A stretch of DNA of 11,314 nt. Origin: Bacteroidales bacterium. GTDB taxonomy: Bacteria > Bacteroidota > Bacteroidia > Bacteroidales > UBA3663. Position 1 is the first letter of the stretch; every line of letters starts with the position of its first letter. This document shows positions 5,666 through 11,314 of the stretch, piece after piece. A program made the translations under genes and the position numbers. The stretch lies in NCBI GenBank assembly GCA_004557315.1, contig SFEH01000067.1, positions 1-11,314 of the forward strand, read 5' to 3'. The notes below the pieces were generated by a model. It did not search any database and was not told the DNA's origin. It saw only the letters and a program-made list of their open reading frames with translations.

Positions 5666-6028
5666 ATGAAAAAGTATCGATCATCTATTTTCTTCATCAT
5701 CGCACTCCTGTCAGCCCTCGTGCTGACGGGATGTGCAACCTCTCGCCCCCTGCAACTTGTAGAGCGCACATCAGTAGATACTCTCTATCTGAGCTCGCAG
5801 CATTTCGACTCCGTCTATGTCTTCCGCGACCGCTTTACCGACCGCTCGCGCGACACCGTCTATCTCTGTGACGTTTCATTAGAATACCGCTATAAGCTCC
5901 TCCGCGACACCATTTATATCACCTTCTTCGACCGCTTGTGCAGGGCTTGCTTCTACCTCCTTTCTGGAGCCTTGCTCGTATTGATCGCAATATTCTTGTT
6001 CAAACTTAAAACCCGCATTCGCTTATGA
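5666..6028 (+). CDS. Small lipoprotein with C-terminal membrane segment, unimolecular-spanin-like
   Basis: 120 residues. The N-terminus MKKYRSSIFFIIALLSALVL is a lipoprotein signal peptide with lipobox L20-T-G-C23; Ala at +2 fits outer-membrane sorting. The mature part of about 70 residues carries four similar strands (DTLYL, DSVYV, DTVYL, DTIYI at about 38, 48, 63 and 81). A hydrophobic helix (about 94-112) and a basic tail (KLKTRIRL) follow. A lipid anchor at one end and a membrane helix at the other is the layout of phage u-spanins (such as T1 gp11), which span the periplasm and fuse the membranes at lysis. The neighbouring amidase supports this, and their ATGA overlap indicates coupling. 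The ATG at 5666 is preferred to an upstream in-frame TTG inside the repeat. Spanin function is inferred from layout alone. Confidence 0.75.
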   Translation: MKKYRSSIFFIIALLSALVLTGCATSRPLQLVERTSVDTLYLSSQHFDSVYVFRDRFTDRSRDTVYLCDVSLEYRYKLLRDTIYITFFDRLCRACFYLLSGALLVLIAIFLFKLKTRIRL

Positions 6029-6426
6029 GAAAGATAACAGAAATCATCATCCATTGTTCTGCCACTATCGAAGGCAAAGACTATACAGTAGCCGACATCG
6101 ACCGTTGGCATCGCGCCCGAGGCTTTCGCAAGATAGGCTACCATTATGTCATCTATCGCGATGGCAGCATCCATGCAGGTCGCCCGATAAGCGAGACTGG
6201 AGCCCATTGTGCAGGACACAACGCCCACAGCATAGGCATCTGCTACATTGGCGGACTTGCCAAAGACGGACGCACACCCAAGGACACCCGTACGCCCGAG
6301 CAACGAGAGGCAATGCGCTCACTGATTAAGCAGCTCAAGCAGAAGTTCCCGGAAGCAAGCATACACGGCCATCGGGAGTTTGCACCCAAAGCCTGCCCAT
6401 GTTTCCGAGTTCCTGAGGAACTATAG
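6025..6426 (+). CDS. N-acetylmuramoyl-L-alanine amidase, T7-lysozyme-like (Amidase_2)
   Basis: 133 residues. It closely follows T7 lysozyme: IIIHCSAT (H10), GYHYVIYRDG (Y39), HSIGICYIGG, HGHREFAPKACP (H116, K122, C124). H10, H116 and C124 correspond to the zinc ligands, and Y39 and K122 to the catalytic residues of T7 lysozyme. The enzyme would cut the amide bond between MurNAc and L-Ala in peptidoglycan. There is no signal peptide, so it needs a holin or another exit route, as with phage endolysins. It is the last gene of the operon, coupled to the spanin-like lipoprotein by ATGA. Its stop lies six bases from the stop of the convergent gene, leaving no room for a separate terminator. Confidence 0.93.
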   Translation: MRKITEIIIHCSATIEGKDYTVADIDRWHRARGFRKIGYHYVIYRDGSIHAGRPISETGAHCAGHNAHSIGICYIGGLAKDGRTPKDTRTPEQREAMRSLIKQLKQKFPEASIHGHREFAPKACPCFRVPEEL

Positions 6427-6432
6427 CCCTTA

Positions 6433-8688
6433 TCACCCCATTTCTCCCATATAGGAAGTGGGGTCTTTCAATATGCCTTTACAAGTGGCTATCTCAGCAT
6501 CCAATGTCTCTATTTCAGACACAAGGCGCTTGTATTCCGCATTCTCCGGCTTGTTCTCCCATTTGGCATAAGCAGCTTCTCTTCTAGAGTCTCTTCGCTT
6601 ATCAAAATAATAAAAAAAGGAAAAAGCAAATCCCGCTATAGCGATTGAGAATAAAACCCTTATGAAACCTGGTGTTACACCCTGCTCAATCGCTACATAT
6701 TTTTCAGAGAAAAAAGAGAGTAAGGCAAGACAAAAAATGGCAACATATACGATTAGCAGACGACAGAATTCTGAACTCTTAAAACTATCAAATCGCTTAT
6801 CTTTCCAAGGCTTCAGCTCCTTAAGCAACTCGTCGCGGCGATTCTCCAAGGCTTCGCGCTTTTCAAAGATCCTGTTCTTGAATTCAGCCAGCCTTTTTGC
6901 TTGACGCTCTTCTTCCGACGTATGCTTCTCTTCCTGAAGCAGAGAGGCAGTCAAGTTCAAGTCTGCAATCAGTTTAGACTTCTCCTGAGTAAGCGTCTCA
7001 TTCTTCGTCTTGAGGCTTCCGATGCTCTGCGACTTGAGTTCCGACTCTTCGGCAAGCGACTGCACCTTCTCAGTCTGCTTGGTAACCTCCTCTTCGAGAG
7101 CCACATTTCTGCTCCGCACCTCACTGTTGACGGCATCGAAATACGCGTTGTCCTCCTTGATTGCATCCTGCAGCTGTACCATAAATGCTTTTGAATCATC
7201 AGGAATCTCGTTGACCGCATTCACCACATTTCGGGCTCTGCGATACAGGAGTTTGAGAAATTCCTGATATACCTCAGGAGCCACATCCTCCTTGGTCTTG
7301 TTGAACAAGCGAGCCACATCGTGAAGTTTCGAGCGAACCTTAGCCCTGTGCATATCCAGACATCGAGCCATGGTTTCTGTCAGCACCGACGAAGACACGT
7401 GAGCCGGCTTGGCATTGTGCATCCACAAGTCAAGTATCACCTTGCTGGTAGAGATCATCGCGTTCTCCTCGGGGTGACGCTTCTTGCAATAAGCAATCAG
7501 ATCCGTATTGGTCGTGAGGAAGAAAATATTCTTCTTCCCCATCCTTGTTCTGCGTTCGCAAATGTAGTCGTCCATGAATACATCATGCGCCTCACGGAAC
7601 ATATCTGCATTGGCATAAGACAAAGAAGACTCACCATTCAGGTTATTGCGATTTTCAGCCAGCTTACGGACCACTTCCTTGCCCTTGTACTTATTTAAAA
7701 TCTCTTTTCGGATGTCAACAGTAGCGGATGGAAAAGGCACCATACCTTTCGATTCCACATGCTTCTGCAGATTGAGTTGAATCTTCAGGATGTCGTGCGC
7801 TTCCAGATTCCTTCGGGCGCAGGCATTGGCAATGCTCGTTCCAGGGTATGCACCATTTTGAGCCACCGAAGCGAGGATAGTCTTGATTTCCTCAAGAGTG
7901 GCAGGATGAATCTTCAGCAAACCGCCCGACGATTTGATGATATCCCTCACATCCCTTGCGCTTGCCTCATTCTCAGGAGTGGAGAGTTCCAGCAAACCCA
8001 TGGCAATCGACGTGTCGAGATAGTACTCAGCCTCACAGCCTCTCTCCTGATCATAAACCTGCGGACGCTCGCTTTGCAGGAACGCAACGATCACACTGCT
8101 CCAGAACAACTGGTTGGCCACCTTATAGAGAGGCTCGTTGCTCTTGTGCAGATAGTCGAGGAAGAACACCATGGAAGTGTATTTTTCCTCCACCTGCTCC
8201 TCCGTCTCATTCTCGAAATAACCCAGGATATTCTCGGTGTTGTTTGAGATGAACTCCATGAACGTAGCATCCTCATCGCACGTACCTTCGCGCTCGATAA
8301 AGCCTTTATATTCAGCCTCAATATCGTGAAGATGGAGGTTGAAACTGCGTTCTCTCTCCTCGTATGTCGATTCCTCCTCATCGAAGTACGCGCGCTTAAT
8401 CTTGAAACAGTTGCCATCTTCATACGCCTCAAGTTCGATACTGCCATTCCTCACATTTGCCAGTTTGCTGACAGTCTTTGCGATGACCACATGAGGAATC
8501 TTGATGTCGAACAGTTCCTGTATCTTATTGTGAACAGTCTCTGCATTAGAGTATTTATCTGCAGACTTCAACTCGGCACTGATCTTCACTATCACGTATT
8601 TGATGATAGGGAAGTAGATGTCGGAATACAGGCCTCTCGACTTATCAGAATACAAAGCCGAGATCAATGCATAATTTGAGCGTTCCAT
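6433..8688 (-). CDS. Membrane-anchored PIN-like nuclease candidate with coiled coil
   Basis: 751 residues from the ATG at 8688, preceded by an A-rich leader; an in-frame ATG at 8766 would add 26 Pro/Ser/Asn-rich residues and seems less likely. Residues about 20-100 look like a winged-helix domain (NKIQELFDIKIPHVVIAKTV then KLANVRNGS and a beta wing). Residues about 220-420 resemble a PIN fold: YYLDTSIAMGLL (D225), LEEI (E266/E267), NADMFREAHDVF (D362) and FFLTTNTDL (D396), in the order of a PIN acidic quartet. A coiled coil spans about 515-635, rich in Glu/Lys/Gln. Two membrane helices follow (about 643-660 and 675-694), then a charged tail. PIN enzymes cleave RNA, so a membrane-tethered RNase in defence or stress is possible. 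This was read by eye; the family is not recognised and the assignment is tentative. Confidence 0.6.
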   Translation of the reverse strand: MERSNYALISALYSDKSRGLYSDIYFPIIKYVIVKISAELKSADKYSNAETVHNKIQELFDIKIPHVVIAKTVSKLANVRNGSIELEAYEDGNCFKIKRAYFDEEESTYEERERSFNLHLHDIEAEYKGFIEREGTCDEDATFMEFISNNTENILGYFENETEEQVEEKYTSMVFFLDYLHKSNEPLYKVANQLFWSSVIVAFLQSERPQVYDQERGCEAEYYLDTSIAMGLLELSTPENEASARDVRDIIKSSGGLLKIHPATLEEIKTILASVAQNGAYPGTSIANACARRNLEAHDILKIQLNLQKHVESKGMVPFPSATVDIRKEILNKYKGKEVVRKLAENRNNLNGESSLSYANADMFREAHDVFMDDYICERRTRMGKKNIFFLTTNTDLIAYCKKRHPEENAMISTSKVILDLWMHNAKPAHVSSSVLTETMARCLDMHRAKVRSKLHDVARLFNKTKEDVAPEVYQEFLKLLYRRARNVVNAVNEIPDDSKAFMVQLQDAIKEDNAYFDAVNSEVRSRNVALEEEVTKQTEKVQSLAEESELKSQSIGSLKTKNETLTQEKSKLIADLNLTASLLQEEKHTSEEERQAKRLAEFKNRIFEKREALENRRDELLKELKPWKDKRFDSFKSSEFCRLLIVYVAIFCLALLSFFSEKYVAIEQGVTPGFIRVLFSIAIAGFAFSFFYYFDKRRDSRREAAYAKWENKPENAEYKRLVSEIETLDAEIATCKGILKDPTSYMGEMG

Positions 8689-8942
8689 AGTGTTATTAGA
8701 ATTAGAGAGTTTGTTAAGGGGGTTGTCGGGCGAGACGGGCGATTTGGAGATAGACGGCAAGACCATTCATCGTGTCTTGGCAACCGATTGGCTGTTGGGG
8801 AGATATACTTCGTGATTCACTTCATCCTGTACACGTATCTTCCACCTGACCTCTGCGGATAAGAAATCATCATCGGAACCTAAGCAGATTCAAACGGAAT
8901 CAGGCTATCAGACTAAATTCCGAATAAGTTCCGATGATAATT
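8689..8942. other. Intergenic region between polysaccharide operon and nuclease gene
   Basis: 254 bases between two leftward genes. Next to the cupin gene it holds an 11-bp inverted repeat with a nested one. On the minus strand from about 8890 to 8778 a frame without an ATG (GSDDDFLSAEVRWKIRV, QDEVNHEVYLPN) looks protein-like and may be a gene remnant. No TAnnTTTG element was found for the downstream gene, so its promoter is unresolved. Confidence 0.5.
8869..8938 (-). terminator. Inverted repeats just after the polysaccharide operon
   Basis: ATCATCGGAAC (8869-8879) and GTTCCGATGAT (8928-8938) are perfect inverted copies 48 bases apart. Inside is a second pair, CGGAAT (8895-8900) and ATTCCG (8917-8922), with a 16-base loop. 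The start is four bases past the stop codon of the cupin gene in its direction of transcription. A two-stem RNA structure ending the operon's transcript is plausible, but only a weak T-rich stretch (GATTTCTTA) follows, so it could instead be a processing site or DNA-binding site. Confidence 0.4.
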
Positions 8943-9389
8943 CTATCCAATCTCGCTCCCGTCTTCCCCATACTTGCCATCTTTAGCCTCGAAGATGACG
9001 CTTGGCTCCAGCACCTCCACTGTATGCCATGCACCGGCAGGCACCACACAGCCGAAGTTGCCAACGCTCGGGTCGAGCATATAGCGAGCCGACTCCTTGA
9101 ATCGCTTGCCCGAAGGCACATCCTGAGCATCCATCCCCATTGGGAAATCCTTGGCAATATTATCTTCTTCGTATATTACCTCCACCAGCTTGCCCGAGAG
9201 GCAGATCACAGACTCGTTGCTCATCGGGTGGCGATGGATGGGAACGACAGTTCCGGGCATGAGGGCATTCAGCATACGCTGACCTCCGTCATCTGGTGAC
9301 GTGCGAAGGTCGAAGTTCATGCGAAGTCGAGGGTTCACCACAGCCTTGTCGAATAACTCACGAATGAGTTGCTTGTCTATCTGTATCAT
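8943..9389 (-). CDS. WbuC-like cupin-fold metalloprotein
   Basis: 148 residues. Cupin motif 1 is visible as IHRHPMSNESVICLSG (H52, H54, E59) and motif 2 as VPAGAWHTVEVL (H122), with the family ending FEAKDGKYG. The N-terminal NPRLRMNFDLR and QRMLNAL also fit WbuC proteins, found in O-antigen and capsule clusters of many Gram-negative bacteria. The precise reaction is not established; the His/Glu set suggests metal binding. It is the last gene of the leftward polysaccharide operon, 23 bases after the WecA-like gene, followed by an inverted repeat. Confidence 0.87.
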   Translation of the reverse strand: MIQIDKQLIRELFDKAVVNPRLRMNFDLRTSPDDGGQRMLNALMPGTVVPIHRHPMSNESVICLSGKLVEVIYEEDNIAKDFPMGMDAQDVPSGKRFKESARYMLDPSVGNFGCVVPAGAWHTVEVLEPSVIFEAKDGKYGEDGSEIG

Positions 9390-9412
9390 ATTATTGTTGT
9401 CTTTTGTTATTC

Positions 9413-10468
9413 TTACTTTTGTTTCAATGAAGCAAGATACTCCTCATGCAGATGGTAGTATTTCTTCTTGAAAAGCACATAGGCTACTGACAGCAGCAGG
9501 ATTGCGCCAAACAGATAGAGCCAGTGTGCGAGAGTGGTATTGGGGCAGAGGTAGATGAACCCAAGACTCACAGCCGTCTGTATGCCCATATAGAGCAAAC
9601 TAACCTTCACATGTCCAATCTTCAGCTCATTCGCCATCAGCTGATACGCATGCTTGCGATGCGCCTCACCGAGGTTCTCGTGCAGCATGATTCGGTGGCA
9701 GATAGTCAGGCAGCCATCCACACCATACACCAGCAAGAAAACAAGATACGTCACATCGCCAGTCTTCATTATCAGCTGACCGATCATGAACAGCAAGATA
9801 AAGGCAATGCCAATCGACCCCACATCGCCCGCAAAGCATTTCGCCTTACCCTTCGGACGGAAGTTGAACAGGCAGAACACCACATCCGCCAAGATGACCG
9901 TCATGATGAGCGAAGTAGGCACGAAAGCCACCTGAGCGTTCAGGTCGCATCCGGCAGCACCATGGTTGATCAGCAGCAGAGGCAGCAGCACAGAGAGCGC
10001 ATATCCGCCCGTAATGCCATTGATGCCGTCCATGAAGTTGATGACGTTCGATGCTCCCACACACACGATGAGCGCAAGGATCACCACCCACCACATCTCC
10101 CAGTGAAGCATGTCCAACTGATAGAACATCAGACCCATAGCCACAAACTGAGCCACAAGCCTCACCGAGTCGGGCAACGAGCGTATGTCATCCACAAAGC
10201 TCACGCCCGCAATCAACGTGACAGCCGCAAGGAACCATGGATAGCCAAAGCCCAAGCCTGTGTCGAGCAATCCTACTGAAGTAAATGCCGCCCATATCCA
10301 CAGCCCCAGCATGAAGATGATACCACCTCCGCGAAGCACAATCGTGCTATGCGAAGACCGTTCATTCGGCTTGTCGATGATGTTGCACTTGTCCGCAATC
10401 TTGAAATAGACAAGTTCCAGGACCAGAAGAATCACGAAGATGATTCCGTAAACTAAGTATGTATTCAT
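9413..10468 (-). CDS. WecA/WbpL-like undecaprenyl-phosphate sugar-1-phosphate transferase
   Basis: 351 residues and about ten membrane segments. Family motifs are in order: FVDDIRSLPDSVRL (Asp pair at 93-94), ASNVINFMDGING (about 139-151), FNFRPKGKAKCFAGDVGS (about 201-218) and EAHRKHAYQ (about 268-276). These belong to the MraY/WecA superfamily, which moves a sugar phosphate from a UDP-sugar to undecaprenyl phosphate at the inner membrane, starting a glycan chain. The HRKH form and the neighbouring SDR gene fit the WbpL/WbcO-type enzymes of O-antigen and capsule clusters; the exact sugar (such as FucNAc, QuiNAc or GlcNAc) cannot be read. The ATG at 10468 lies five bases past the stop of the upstream gene; an in-frame TTG at 10477 overlaps that stop and is less likely. 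Confidence 0.93.
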   Translation of the reverse strand: MNTYLVYGIIFVILLVLELVYFKIADKCNIIDKPNERSSHSTIVLRGGGIIFMLGLWIWAAFTSVGLLDTGLGFGYPWFLAAVTLIAGVSFVDDIRSLPDSVRLVAQFVAMGLMFYQLDMLHWEMWWVVILALIVCVGASNVINFMDGINGITGGYALSVLLPLLLINHGAAGCDLNAQVAFVPTSLIMTVILADVVFCLFNFRPKGKAKCFAGDVGSIGIAFILLFMIGQLIMKTGDVTYLVFLLVYGVDGCLTICHRIMLHENLGEAHRKHAYQLMANELKIGHVKVSLLYMGIQTAVSLGFIYLCPNTTLAHWLYLFGAILLLSVAYVLFKKKYYHLHEEYLASLKQK

Positions 10469-10473
10469 ACGCG

Positions 10474-11314
10474 TCAAATCTTATAATTCTCCAATACATC
10501 CAGAGGTTCCCAACCAAGTTCCATGCGAGCTTTCTCGTTACTAAACGTCAGACTCTTCGTCATCTTTTCTAACTTATAGCTGTTGATTGGAGCTTTAGAA
10601 CCAAGAAGGTCACCTACTTTTGCCATACACCAAGCCATCCAATAAGGGATGCTGATTGGGTTGTGCTTACCAAGTTGTTTAGCTACTGAAATAGATAGTT
10701 CACCAAACGAAGGTTGACGAGTGTCACAAACATTATATATTCCACCTTTCTCAATCAAGGCTGGCATGATGCGAGCAATATCCTCAGCCATGAGAATAGA
10801 CTTTACCACCTTACCGCCTGCAATGTTCATATAGAACCCCTTGCGGACACCATTTACCATAGCACCGAGGTTACCAGGGGCATTCTTCCCAGCCAACAAG
10901 GAAGGACGAAGAATACCCAAGGACACATCGTGCTTCTTGCACCATTCTGATAGATATTCCTCAGCCATAATCTTGCTCTTGGCGTAAGGAGTATCACCAT
11001 TTAAAGGATGCTCTTCAGTAATCAAATCGCCATACTCGCAACCATAAACAGCAACCGTACTGATAAACACCAAAGCTTTAGGTACTCCAACCTTTTCCAA
11101 TGCAGAACAGAGATTGACCGTTCCTTGATAGTTTACATCAAAGAATGCCTGCTTTTCTGCCTCTGTTTTAGGAACAACATGCGCCTTGCCGCATGCATGC
11201 AGCACCACGTCATAATGCTTATCCAGCACAGGAACCTCCTTTGCTAAATTTGCCTTTATCATATCATCTGTGGTGATACCACAGGTGGTCACCTCATACG
11301 TCTTTTCCAACAAT
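10474..11314 (-). CDS. NAD-dependent epimerase/dehydratase (extended SDR), N-terminus outside window
   Basis: 279 residues are seen; the N-terminal nucleotide-binding GxxGxxG lies beyond the right edge, so the start is not known. Visible are VVLHACGKAHV (about 36-46), NYQGTVNLCSAL (61-72), the catalytic FISTVAVYG (S85) and the PYAKSKIMAEEYL motif (Y110, K114), then LRPSLLAGKNAPGNLG. Such enzymes change nucleotide-activated sugars in capsule or O-antigen synthesis, or make the UDP-sugar used by the adjacent WecA-like transferase, to which it is coupled (stop five bases before the next start). The substrate is not readable. Its base composition appears somewhat more AT-rich than the transferase gene, as is common in variable glycan genes. 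Confidence 0.92.
   Translation of the reverse strand, partial: LLEKTYEVTTCGITTDDMIKANLAKEVPVLDKHYDVVLHACGKAHVVPKTEAEKQAFFDVNYQGTVNLCSALEKVGVPKALVFISTVAVYGCEYGDLITEEHPLNGDTPYAKSKIMAEEYLSEWCKKHDVSLGILRPSLLAGKNAPGNLGAMVNGVRKGFYMNIAGGKVVKSILMAEDIARIMPALIEKGGIYNVCDTRQPSFGELSISVAKQLGKHNPISIPYWMAWCMAKVGDLLGSKAPINSYKLEKMTKSLTFSNEKARMELGWEPLDVLENYKI

Noticed and set aside
8689..8766. N-terminal extension of 26 residues of the nuclease candidate to an ATG at 8766.
   Set aside because: The extension is Pro/Ser/Asn-rich without structure, and the ATG at 8688 has an A-rich leader; not excluded.
9524..10279. A 251-codon open frame on the plus strand, rich in His, Gln and Arg.
   Set aside because: It lies antisense to the WecA-like gene, whose family motifs are clear; the composition is typical of a shadow frame.

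Overview
The window looks like Bacteroidales DNA (Prevotella/Bacteroides-like). The grounds are A-rich translation leaders without clear Shine-Dalgarno sites, one good Bacteroidetes-type -7 element (TACCTTTG on the minus strand at 280-287), and gene families typical of that order: a DUF3987 ATPase beside a CHC2/Toprim primase, DUF5675, a WbuC-type cupin and a WecA-like glycan initiation enzyme. No rRNA, tRNA, integrase, transposase or CRISPR array was seen. Species cannot be assigned.

Layout. (1) 1-595: the first codons of a leftward gene, with a long leader carrying 11-bp tandem repeats, then AT-rich spacer. (2) 596-1940: a leftward group of two proteins of unknown function that share a 25-residue motif, preceded by a possible 28-codon ORF. 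(3) 2064-6426: a tight rightward operon of seven genes. They are two small unknown proteins, a DUF3987-type ATPase, a CHC2/Toprim primase, a DUF5675 protein, a small lipoprotein with a C-terminal membrane segment (built like a phage unimolecular spanin) and a T7-lysozyme-like amidase. This reads as a phage-derived or satellite-like replication plus lysis module. (4) 6433-8688: one large leftward gene for a PIN-like nuclease candidate with a coiled coil and two C-terminal membrane segments, convergent with the amidase. (5) 8943-11314: the 3' end of a leftward surface-polysaccharide (capsule/O-antigen) operon: SDR epimerase/dehydratase, WecA-like sugar-1-phosphate transferase, WbuC-like cupin.

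How the genes may work together. In the rightward operon the ATPase and primase could act together in DNA replication. The amidase, with Zn ligands as in T7 lysozyme and no signal peptide, and the spanin-like lipoprotein would cut the wall and join the membranes. No holin or structural genes are visible, so the module is incomplete or domesticated, or its other parts lie outside the window. In the polysaccharide operon the WecA-like enzyme would load the first sugar phosphate onto undecaprenyl phosphate, with the SDR enzyme probably making or modifying the nucleotide sugar.

The most unusual DNA signal is a set of 7-bp tandem repeats with four different unit sequences (GCGTAAC, TTGAAAC, CAGTAAT, GCTCATC). 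Two families sit at gene ends and starts, and two are inside the primase gene. In the long CAGTAAT tract, every unit in the only phase that would produce an in-frame TAA deviates from it, which argues that the tract is translated. A 25-bp perfect inverted pair of the GCGTAAC tract lies at the 3' ends of the first and last genes of the 571-5613 segment.
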